From assembly GCF_949628215.1 (NCBI RefSeq), contig NC_134280.1:8009795-8073794 (forward strand): 64,000 nt of DNA, given 5' to 3'. Numbering within the stretch: position 1 is the stretch's first letter; each line of letters opens with the position of its first letter. The notes beneath the pieces are model-generated. The model did no database searches. It saw only the letters and a list, made by a program, of their open reading frames with translations, and had not been told where the DNA came from. This document shows positions 1 to 9,238 of the stretch, one piece after another. The DNA comes from Phalacrocorax aristotelis. Lineage: Eukaryota; Chordata; Aves; Suliformes; Phalacrocoracidae. The position numbers and the translations under genes were made by a program.

Positions 1-751
1 CATTACTAAAAGAAACTGTAAAAGCCAGACCGTGACACAGTTTGCTCTCGATTCTCCTTACACTTTGGATTACAGTATGATAGACATATCCACACACAGA
101 ATTGTCCAACGTGCGACAGAATAAAACCGTGATAAAACAGCCCTCTTCCAACACCATCACAAGCAGCACGAATATAACATCAACCCCAGACAACACACAG
201 GGGGGTCTAAACAGGAGCCCTTGCAGGCACGCTTGCGGGCTGGCACCACCACCCCAAGGGGCTGAACCCCAACCGCTCGCCCCTGCAGCGCCTGGCCCGG
301 GGGCTCCGGGCGCTCCGAGGGCCTCCGGCCCGCTCCGGGACCAACATCCTCCAACAAGTAAGGGCGGCGGCGCGACCAGGTCGGGCCGGGCGGGACCCCG
401 GGCCGGGGCGGCGCAGGGCTGCGGCGGGCTGCCGTCGCAGCCCCGGGGCGGACCGGCGGCGAAGCTCAGCCCCGGGCCGGGCCGTGCCCCGCTCCACCAG
501 TGGCGGCGGCCAGCCCTGCCTATATTAGGGAAGGGAAACGGGGCCGCGGCCTTTCCCCGCTGCCCCGGGACACCTCCACCCCCCGCCGCTGCCCCCCGCT
601 CTCCGCACTGCAGGCGCGGCCGCCCCCCTCCCCCCCCCCTCCCCTCCCCCCCCCCTCCCCTCCCCCGCTCTCCTCAGAGGAGCGCGCGACCCCGCCGATC
701 GCCCCACGCCCGCAGGGTCGCCGATCCCCGGCGGGGCGGCGGGCTCCTTAC
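1..751 (-). other. Start of intron 1 of the divergent gene
   Basis: This lies downstream (leftward) of the minus-strand donor at 751/750. Bases 220-750 are CpG island and 1-200 return to ordinary AT-rich sequence. It includes the C-rich tract at 623-666. Open frames here reflect low stop-codon density in GC-rich DNA and show no recognisable protein. Confidence 0.45.
623..666. repeat. Homopyrimidine C-tract (G-rich on the minus strand)
   Basis: Runs of C of length 6, 10, 4, 10, 4 and 5 are separated by single T residues. On the minus strand, which is the sense strand of the divergent gene, these are six G-runs with one-base A loops. That is a strong G-quadruplex motif about 90 bases downstream of the first-exon donor. 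The C strand could form an i-motif. Confidence 0.9.
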
Positions 752-950
752 CTCGGCGGCGCGGCCGACGGGCCGGGGCCGGGGCCGGGGCCGGGGCCGG
801 GGCCGGGGCCGGAGCGGCGGCGGCGCGGCGGGCTCACACACGCGGGGCGCCGAGCCCCATCGCCAGCCCCGAAGAGCCGCCCGGGTTCCTCCTGCTGCCG
901 CGGCGCGGGGAAAGGCCCGCCCCACCGCACGACCGCCACCAATAGCCGCG
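752..950 (-). other. Non-coding first exon of a divergent gene, probably R3HDM1
   Basis: On the minus strand the sequence ends in GAG followed by GTAAG, a near-consensus splice donor, with last exon base 752 and donor GT at 751-750. The exon lies in the CpG island and contains the GGCCCC repeat (transcript sense). The right boundary is a guess placed just beyond the nearest CCAAT box. The identity comes only from synteny: in vertebrates the gene divergent from ZRANB3 is R3HDM1, which encodes an R3H-domain RNA-binding protein. No R3HDM1 coding sequence is in the window, so the gene symbol is left blank. Confidence 0.5.
771..812. repeat. GGGGCC hexanucleotide repeat, six perfect units
   Basis: Six uninterrupted GGGGCC units occupy 775-810, preceded by GGCC and followed by GG. 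The tract lies in the inferred non-coding first exon of the leftward gene, about 20-60 bases before its donor, so the transcript carries GGCCCC. The unit is the same as in the human C9orf72 repeat. Six units is a short allele. Confidence 0.95.
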
Positions 951-1119
951 CGGGACGCTAATGATTAGCGGCCACGCCAGCCAATTCGCGGCGCGGCGCC
1001 TTTCCCCGGCCCTGCCGGTGACTGGTGTCTCTCGGCGCTTACGCCAGCGCAAGCCCGCCCAGATGACACCGACCAATCCCAGGGCGCCTTTAGCTTGACA
1101 GACAGCCGTCAACACCAAT
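939..1119. promoter_or_regulatory. Cluster of four CCAAT boxes
   Basis: CCAAT pentamers on the plus strand start at 939, 981, 1073 and 1115. All are in the same orientation, with spacings of 42, 92 and 42 bases. This is the expected NF-Y binding core. The cluster is nearest the leftward transcript but could serve both directions. Factor binding is inferred from the motif. Confidence 0.6.
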
Positions 1120-1840
1120 AAGAACCCCTCCTTGGCGCAGAGACCGGCATCGCTACGCCCGCCCACTGTGGGCTGCCGAGGGCGCGCAGGCGGGCGGCTC
1201 CGGCGGCTAATGGCAGCCTGCCCGATCCCTCCCCCGGGCCGCCAGCCCTCCCGCGGCCGTAATACACCCGTCGTCTGTCCCCACCCGCACGACCCCAGCG
1301 CCGCCAGGTGCCCTCTCGGCAGCCACACCAGGACCCCGCACCGCGGGCAGGGCGTGCGCAGGGCAGGCCGGGAGCTGTAGTCCCCGCTTTGCCGCGCACC
1401 CATCCGCCCTCCGCGCCCCTCGCCCCGGCTCCAGCCCTCAAGCTGCTTTCTCCGCCAACCTCCAGAGCCCTGCGGGCCCCTCGCTCAGCCCAGCCCTCAG
1501 CGCCATCCCCGCGCCTGCTACCCTCTTTTTACAGCCCGCCCACCTCTGCCGTGGAGGTAACCGCGCCGCTTCCCTCCCCGCCGGCTCTCTCAGCCCTTCC
1601 CTCTCTCCCCCGCGCACCATCCGAGCGAAGCGGGGGCTGGTGTGAGGCACCTCCGGGCAGGAACATGCCGTTTAACTCGCTCCCAGGGAAGCGGGGCGGG
1701 GGGTGGAGGGGGAAGGACACAAAAGCATAAAGAAAATCAACAAAAAAAGAAGACCCCGGGCCCGGAAGCGCCGCGCGCGCGCGCGGCGGACAAGCGGCGG
1801 GAACCGTGTGTGCGCGCGCGCGCTCCGTTCCCCGCCGCTG

Positions 1841-1851
1841 CGTCACTTCCG
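1841..1851 (+). promoter_or_regulatory. CRE-like/ETS core upstream of ZRANB3 exon 1
   Basis: CGTCAC (reverse of a CRE half site) runs into ACTTCCG, the complement of the ETS core CGGAAGT. Such sites are common within tens of bases of the start of TATA-less housekeeping promoters. The site lies about 60-70 bases before the exon 1 donor, so transcription probably begins near 1850-1880. Confidence 0.5.
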
Positions 1852-1854
1852 TGC

Positions 1855-1912
1855 GGCGGAGGTTTGAGCCCGAAGCCCGCGAAGGTGCGGGACAGTTGTG
1901 ACGGCTGGCAGC
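1855..1912 (+). other. ZRANB3: ZRANB3 exon 1, 5' untranslated
   Basis: The exon ends in GGCAGC followed by GTGAGT, a strong donor at 1913-1914. No ATG in it opens a frame that joins to exon 2. The first coding exon begins 7.2 kb downstream with seven untranslated bases before its ATG. The 5' boundary is estimated from the promoter motifs and could be off by tens of bases. Confidence 0.6.
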
Positions 1913-2842
1913 GTGAGTGGTGTTGGGGGGGGTGTCCGGCCATCGCCTGAGCGTCCCCCTGGGGAGAGGGGGAGGCTCTGACGTTTCCCAACCACCCCCA
2001 CCGCTGTGCCGAGTTGCGATGCGCGGTGACCCGGGGGACGGTGGCCGTGAGGGCCGCCTTACTGGGCCCCGCCTTACCGGGTGCCCTAGGGGACGGGGGG
2101 TCGGGTCGGTCGTTGAGCTCCCAGGTGACTCCTGTTCTTCCTCAGCACGTGTTTGTGCCTGAAGGCCTCGCTGGCTCTGCTTCCCTGGCCGCTGCTGGGC
2201 TGTGGCAGCGTGCGCCCGGGTGGTTCTGCAGTCGTAGGGCACTGCTGTGCGCGGGCGATTGCGTGAGGCAAAAAATATTTGCCCTGTGGCAGGTGTTAAG
2301 GTGTGTGTTTTTTCTCTAAGCCCAGTGCACTGACCTGTGGAAAAGCTGCTGTATGCTATGGAGTTTTGTGATGTCCTTTTGTACTGTCCTGATTACTTCT
2401 TCTTTTGATATCTTTTTAAATGCTGTCTTCTAATGATTTTGGTAGTTTTTCAGTTCTTTATTATTCCACTGGTAGAAAAATGGTTGATGAACCAAAGTCA
2501 TATGATTTCCTTAAAGCTTTAAATTCCCTCTTAAGTTTTATTGAACATGCAGTTGGGAGCATCAAGAGGGAATTTATGAAGCAAACAATTGATGGTAATA
2601 TTTGTTTGTTTCAGGCACATGTTACTGAGCTGCATTAAAAATAAATAGTGAGTTTATATTATGATAACCGCTTGTGTTGACGAACAGCTGCAAAACTTAA
2701 ATAGGCCTTGAAGCTCTCATTGGTCTTGTACCAAACATTCCCATAAAGAAACGTATCACCTGGGATAACATTCTCAGCAAGTTGGGTCTTAATACATACC
2801 TCCAGAAGGATAAGTGCCTGTAGTAACTTCTTCTAAGTTACT

Positions 2843-3111
2843 AGTGATAAGACAAGAGGAAATGGCTTCAAGCTGCATCAAGTGAGGTTTAGATTGGATG
2901 TTAGGAAGAATTTCTTCACTGAAAGAGTGGTCAGGCATTGGAAGAGGCTGCCCAGAGAGGTGGTGGAGTCACCATCCCTGGAGGTGTTAAAAAAGCATGT
3001 AGATGTGGCACTTCAGGATATGGTTTAGGAGACATGATGGTATTAGGTTGACAGTTGGATGTGATGATCCTAGAGTTCTTTGCTAACCTTAATAATTCTA
3101 TGATTCTATGA
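2843..3111 (+). mobile_element. CR1 LINE fragment, 3' end, sense orientation
   Basis: The sequence matches the CR1 3' region as known in birds: a segment reading GCTGCCCAGAGAGGTGGTGG, then ACCATCCCTGGAGGTGTT, then the tail motif. It ends in tandem ATTCTATG units (about 3095-3111), the characteristic CR1 3' terminus in place of poly-A. It is 5'-truncated, as most copies are, and too short to encode anything. The left boundary is approximate. Confidence 0.9.
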
Positions 3112-6100
3112 CAGTGAAATGCAGTGCAGCAGCAGCAGTGACAGAATTGTAGACTTTTAAAAGTTTTATTTTACCAGTATTTACACTGCCCTTCTCCCTC
3201 GGTGGTTACTTACTTCTCCTGATCATTTATGAATTCATTGAACATAACAGAAGTTGGAGCAGATTCTTTTGAAATACTGCTGGTGTTGTTTCTCTCACGA
3301 ATGAACAGTCTACTTGTATTTAAAAAAAGTTTCAGTGCAATTTTTTCATACAGCAGCTCAGTTTTCTGAAAAGTTTGAGAGACCTTCTCAAAAGTCTTCC
3401 TCAAAATTATAATTACTGTACAAATATGTTTGTAAAACCCATTCTTTTTTAATTTAATTAATTGTGAAAAATAGTGGAAACTGGACTGCCAACCAGTTTA
3501 TAGGTACATTGTTGTAGATCCCCTTCAAAAAACTTTAGCAGACTTGAAAGATAAGACTCACCTTTACAAAAGATGTGTTGACTCCCACCAAATAGATGAT
3601 GTATTTACCATGGTGTTCACAAGTTCTGCACATCATGATTTTTTTACTGGGTATTATGCCCTATAAATGAATCGTGCTATAGTTCCATGAGTCTTCCCGG
3701 TTCCTGTTTTTAAAAGTTGGGATCATTTACCACTAGCTACTCCTGAGATGCTAAAACAATTTTAGATTAAAAGTTACTGGGTTTGTAATTCAGCTATTTC
3801 ATCCTTGATTTCCTTGAGAAAATACCATACAGTTTTTATTTTTGTACTCATAAAAGCTCTGTAACTGAATGACCTCTGAGTAAAAAGTTAGGCCTCCACA
3901 CCAAACCTTTTAGGTCTGTTTTCTTTGAGAAAACTGGCATTCCAGAGCTTGTGATCTATAGATGTGGGAAGGTTGATGGTATGCATATTACAACGTATTA
4001 AGGACACCGAAACAAATGAAAAATTGTAGTTAGAGAAAACATGAACTAATACTTCTCTCTCTTCTTAGAGCTTCCGAACCTGCAACAGGTAGAACAACAG
4101 ACACAAACTGGTCTTCTGCTACACTGACTAAATTATTTTTAAAAAAAGGCTATTTTTGTTTGTTGACATTATTACAGTGGTGTGCATAACTGATCTGTTT
4201 CAAAACAAAACATAAATGATCACCCTGCCAGACTCATTCTACACAAGTAAGGCATTGGTTCTCAGTGTAATTAGCAAATCAATTAAAAGCAATTTGGTGG
4301 AATTAATTTCTTCCTCTGTCTTATTTCATCACTATTCATTCTTATTTTGTACACAGCCAAAATAAATCTTTCATAAGGTCTATCTACCTTTTGTAGTGCC
4401 TTCTGTAGCTTTGGATATCATAGAATAGTGCTGCAGGTATTAATATAGACTGAACGTGGATTTTTATCACTGCTGTTTATTCAGACATAGTGACAGACTT
4501 TGAATCTTCAGGGTATGATTTTTTTGTATGATCATTAAAAAAGTGCATGTTCACAATAGTTGAAGTAAACTTAAAAGGTTTGGGGAAGAACTACGTAAGT
4601 GTTGTTTTTAAAAAAAGTGCATTTTAGGTATCCCAAGTTCTTCAAACTTCATTCTGAAGTGCATGTTCTCAGGTAAGCATGTCTCGAGCATCAAGTATTT
4701 TCCCTGAGGTATTTTTTTACTTGCCATGAACTCCATAGTAGTCAACTGCAACAGCGGTGGGTCATATATGCACAGCAGATGGCAAAGTCCGTCTTCAAAA
4801 TCTTGTAGTCCACGTTAAAATAATGGTGTAGATAAGGTAAATGCAAAGGACTGGAGCATAAAGTTGATAATTAGGAGAATATTGGGGTGATGTGATTATG
4901 CAACTACTTTGCCTTTCCAAGGAGCAATGTCTGAAAGGTTCAGTACCGCACAATTCATATTGCTGTCTTGTGCTCACACTAGTGATTGTGTATGTTTTTA
5001 TAATAGTCGTTGTTCACTGTATGTGGACTTCTTTAGTTATTCACCATTCATTTCTTCAAGTATTCACCTAGAGAAAAAAATTAACAAAAACTTGTACATA
5101 TCTGGTAGTTAGTGCTTTCTGTGTTGCTGTTGCTGCTTTTTGAGATAGGTTAAAACTGCCTTTGAAGACCTTAGTGACTGATGCAGAACATTTTGTATGG
5201 TGGTATTGCTATGTACTGGTGAATCATACATGCCTCCTCTAATTCAGATTTATGCTTCTGAAACTTCGTGGTTTTATTCAGTGTTTCAGTGAAAGAATCT
5301 TGTCATAATCTAGTTCAACACAAAGTTAGTTATGGTAACATTTCATTCTCATATTGTCACTCACAGTAAGCTATGTAGCAAACTGATCAGAAACACTTTG
5401 TTTTTTCTGCTTTTATAGAATAGAAAATCATCATAGAAAATGAGTCAGAAACTTTCTTTGGGGGTGAATCACAGTTGTTGAGTGTCAAACAGGTTTCTTG
5501 GGTCCACCAATCCTGCAGCATACTTGTTTAAGGTCAGCTCTACTGAAATCTTTACTATTTGTTTTTTGCAAGCAGTCTTGAAGTACCTTAATCAACTTTT
5601 AAAGAAAAAAAATACTCTGTGGAAAATATTGTGATAGAACTATTGAAGTGATTATGATTGCTTTTGCAACAGTTAGAGCTGAAATGTTTGTTTGCTCAAC
5701 TGAGAGATGAAGTGGGTATTTATCAGAGCTTTATGATTTTTTTTGTGAAATGCATCTCTTGAGTATAAAGGGCAAGCCAGAGGCTTTCCTTCCGTTAAGA
5801 GAAGTTCAGTGATGAACATGCATCAAAGAGCCTTGATACTAATCATAATACTTTTATCTGCTGTTGAATGTTCCAGAGGCCTAAGGTACAAGAGTATTGT
5901 TTCTTTAAAGATATGAAAGAGATTCCACTTATAAAAATGGGGGGAAGCCATAGTTGATAGTGCAGGCATGCTTAGGTGACACAGAATGTCTGATTTGCAA
6001 TAGAAATCCAGATTTCCCTTCTCTATAAATGGCTATTTCATTGACATTCAGAAGGTATCGCTCTTTATCTTTGGACAGGTTATGTCCTAGAAGGCCTTTA

Positions 6101-7100
6101 GTCAGAAGTCTGTATCAGGAGGAGGTTTAGCAGTACTGGGCTCGTCTCTTGTTAGGTTACCACCTTGAGTGTGTGACCTGATATGAATCTAGGGAGAAAA
6201 GGTCCTGTCTTTCTGCTGATAGTACCACACTTATTTGAGAACTGGGCTTTCTGTGCTATTGGAAACACAACAGCAGCCTCTCTCCAGCTGTGGAGTTCTT
6301 ATTGCTATGCAAATCACTTGTCTCATGAGTAACATCAGGTGTTCAGACCCTTGAGTTACATGTTTGTGAGAGCAGGGTTGAAACCGTGTTTATACAGAAG
6401 TCCTTAAGTGTATGCATATACACGCACACACATCTATGATTCTGGTTAGGATTGTTATTTTCATAAATGTGCAATAATATTTCTAGGGCTTTATATGTGC
6501 AACAAAGGATAACTCTTCAAGAATGTGCTTCTTAAAATAGATTCTCTGACAGCTAAGTAATTACTACAAAATAGAACAAAATCCATAGCAATGGTAGATA
6601 CAGCCCTTATGCCTCAACTTTGAACGTCACTCACTATTTAAAATTTAAATTCATTTTTCCCCTCTTTGTCTAGCAGAGTGGCATGTCAAAACAGTTGTGG
6701 TTACACAGCACTTCATTGCAGAAGTCGTAATAGGTGCCCAAGAAGGTATGCACAGAAATTCTTCAATGTTACCTTGTTCAATATTTTCACAATGACAGTC
6801 TCATGGAACTTGACCATAGACTCGTCTGCAGCATTTTCTTTGCAGTTTTTTGGATGTCTGTGACGTGTATGTTGAGATGTATGCCTATACTTCATCATGC
6901 AAACAAAAAAAGCACACACTTTCTGCCTGCCCGAATGTCATTAGTCTGACTGGTGATGCCAGTAACAGGGTAGTCCAAAATCCTCCTTTTTCTAGGGTTC
7001 TGCAACAGTTTAGTTGTAGAACAGTACCAGTTCTAACTAGTAGCTACAGAGTAACCAGTTCTAGCAGTAACCAATACGACCAGGTCCTTTTTATTTTTTG

Positions 7101-7126
7101 GTGGAGGGGTGTTGGGGTGGGGTGGG
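7101..7126 (+). repeat. Intronic G-quadruplex motif on the transcript strand
   Basis: G-runs at 7106-7109, 7114-7117, 7119-7122 and 7124-7126 are separated by loops of 4, 1 and 1 bases. This meets the standard four-run criterion with short loops. It is on the sense strand of ZRANB3 intron 1, so it could fold in DNA or in pre-mRNA. Folding itself is inferred. Confidence 0.7.
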
Positions 7127-7329
7127 TCCTTTTTTGGATTTGGTCTGGGGGCGTTTTGTCCAGTTACAGACACTTTTGTCAACAGTACTGACTGTGCCAA
7201 TTTTCTTTTTGCTCCAGAAGTGGCAAAATCCCTATAACTTATTTTTGCAGTGCTCTCCAGCTCTATTCTTTCCCTTTTTCTCCATCTCTCCCTGGTTTTC
7301 GGACAGCATTCGCTGTCACACAAGACAGG

Positions 7330-7550
7330 CCAGGGCTTGGTGGGTCACCCCCCTCCCCTGCACGCCCGTGAGTCCACCCTGCACCCCAGCCCCACACCCC
7401 TGCCCCACATGGTGCAGCACCGTGGCCCAGGCTCAGCGCGCCACCTGCACCCTGGCTGAGCACCATGGAGAAGGGCTCATGGGGGCCAGCTGCTTCCCAC
7501 ACTCTTGGAAAACCTCCAGTGGGAACCTCCCCGCCCCCCTCCCAGCCCAG
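7330..7550. other. Isolated GC-rich patch in AT-rich intron
   Basis: About 220 bases rich in C and CCC/CAC triplets interrupt AT-rich intron sequence. They open long frames on both strands (for example 7098-7688), but none reads as a known protein. CpG is less dense than in the promoter island. It could be an old GC-rich insertion or a small regulatory element. Confidence 0.5.
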
Positions 7551-9079
7551 CAGAAGGGTTTCTTGGCTTTAATCTCACAGAGGCCTGTAGAAGATGGAGC
7601 ACTAGAACATGTTTGCATAGTCGCACTAGAACAAAAGCCCAGGCTCTTTCAACTTGGGCTATATGGAGAGATGGATACGGTGTGGTAGTGCAGTTATAGC
7701 TAGGTTCTCTTCACTGAAGAGAATGTAACTTCAGCTGGAAGAGTGTACATCAAGTCTTGTAGCTAAAATTTCATAAATGGAATTATTTAGGAATACAGAG
7801 GTGCTGTTCTTTCACTGTGGCATATAGTTTCATCTGAATCGATCTGTCTTACCTCCTCACCTAAACTCCATGACAGTAGGAGACTGCTGCAAACTCTGTT
7901 TTGCATGATCGTGCTTTATGTTGATTACATTAAGTGTTTTAATTGTCCCCAGATCTATCTTACTTTGTAACCAGTCAGTGTAAAAAAGAAAAAAATAGAT
8001 TCTTTAGTCCTGCAGATCCTTGAAGTGAATGACCATGTAGCTCATCACATTTCTTCTTGTGATATAATGGTTCTTCCTGCCAAACCGTATCTGACTTCTT
8101 CCAAGTTGTTTCAGAAATACCAAAGTAATTGAAAGTATTAAAAAAATCAGAGTGCAATCTGTTCAGAATTTTGGTATCAAACCTGGTGGTACAATATCTA
8201 CTGTTAACAATACAGGAAGCGTATTTTGGCTGTTGTTCTTTGCTTCTGTGATCGTTAAGAAGGTAATCCTGCTCCTCACACAGGCCGTGAATCCAAAGTA
8301 ATTAGGTAATGCTTTGATGTAAATGTTTGTTGCTTTCCTCATGTCTAATTAGCACACTGCTACTGGACTTTTTAACCATTTGTTTGTTTAAAGTATGTTG
8401 AAGTTGTAAGGGAACAAAAGCAAGTATTTCTTCCCTGATCTGTCCCCCTGAACAAAACTGAATGAAAAATCCACATTTTTAGTCTGAAGCAGAGTATGAG
8501 AATTCTCATTGATTAATTCTGTGCTTTAAGATTGTTTCTTTCTGAGGGAAGTAAAGTTCCTTACTCTCCCCCCCCCCCCCCCTTCCCCCAGACTGGGCAT
8601 ATTTTGCCCTTTTTTCCTTATTTGATTCTTAGGATTAAAAATTTGGGGGGGACTGTTAGTTCCATAATCAGAAGATTAAACAACCTTTTTTGTGTAACTC
8701 TTCTGAAAAATGTTTACTAGAAGAGTTGTATTTCAGTGCCTCCAAGTTAGCTCTATTTGAATGGCCAATAACTGTCATTCATGAATAGGGAACTTTCTTA
8801 AATAACTATTTCATAGTGTTGAGGAAGTGATACATGCTGGCCTCTTCATACTGGAATAATTAGAATATTTTATTGATACTGAGGTGGTGGGCTCTTCCCC
8901 CATCATCTGCATTATTTTATGCTTTCTAGGAAGAATTCTCAAGACTTGAGAAGATTTGTGTAGATATCAAATATTTCAAGGCGGAGTGATTATTATTGTT
9001 CCATGAAGCTTTATTCTGTAACCTATTGCAGACCCATCTTTTAAGTAAGATGTCCTTTTTTTTGTTTTGTTTCCCTTAG

Positions 9080-9238
9080 GTTCAACATGGCTAGTACATT
9101 CTGGGGAACACCTACACTTGAAGCTGCTTCTTCAGAAAACATTGATGCTAAGCTGTACTTTCTACCTGAAAGACTGAGAAAGAAACTGCTTCCTTTTCAG
9201 GAGAAAGGCATCATATTTGCACTTCAGAAAGGCGGCAG
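9080..9238 (+). CDS. ZRANB3: ZRANB3 exon 2 (start codon 9087-9089)
   Basis: The acceptor is TTCCCTTAG and the donor GT is at 9239. The exon encodes residues 1-50 plus two bases of 51. The segment [19 protein letters not shown] matches the start of the SNF2 domain (Q-motif region), where human reads DRLRAKLLPFQKDGIIFAL. Residues before it are poorly conserved. Confidence 0.93.

Larger units (their letters stand above)
220..2120. promoter_or_regulatory. CpG-island divergent promoter between the leftward gene and ZRANB3
   Basis: Base composition changes sharply here: the stretch is dense in G, C and CpG, while the sequence to the right is AT-rich intron. A splice donor pointing left (751/750) and one pointing right (1913/1914) bracket it, so it serves two divergent transcripts. 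It holds four CCAAT boxes (939-1119) and an ETS core overlapping a CRE-like half site (1841-1851). I saw no convincing TATA box near either start, as usual for housekeeping CpG promoters. Start sites are inferred, not observed. Confidence 0.85.
1913..9079 (+). other. ZRANB3 intron 1 and its contents
   Basis: This 7.2-kb intron begins in the CpG island. It contains the 3' end of a sense CR1 element (2843-3111), a G-quadruplex motif (7106-7126), an isolated GC-rich patch (about 7330-7550) and a run of 15 C (8568-8582). A 72-codon open frame at 2420-2638 matches nothing I recognise. No other gene was seen. Confidence 0.75.

Noticed and set aside
102-968. 288-codon open frame on the plus strand (and overlapping minus-strand frames) in the CpG island
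   Set aside because: Low-complexity Pro/Arg/Gly/Ala translation from GC-rich DNA with few stop codons. It crosses the GGGGCC repeat and the minus-strand donor and resembles no known protein.
834-1403. 189-codon minus-strand frame in the promoter
   Set aside because: Lies across the CCAAT cluster and inferred start region. Composition is that of CpG island and no domain is visible.
2420-2638. 72-codon frame in intron 1 with a fairly protein-like central segment
   Set aside because: I could not match it to any family, it has no coding context, and it ends in AT-rich sequence. A translated search would be needed before calling it a gene or retrocopy.
7098-7688. 196-codon plus-strand frame in intron 1
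   Set aside because: It depends on the GC-rich patch, has no recognisable domain, and lacks nearby convincing splice sites or a promoter.
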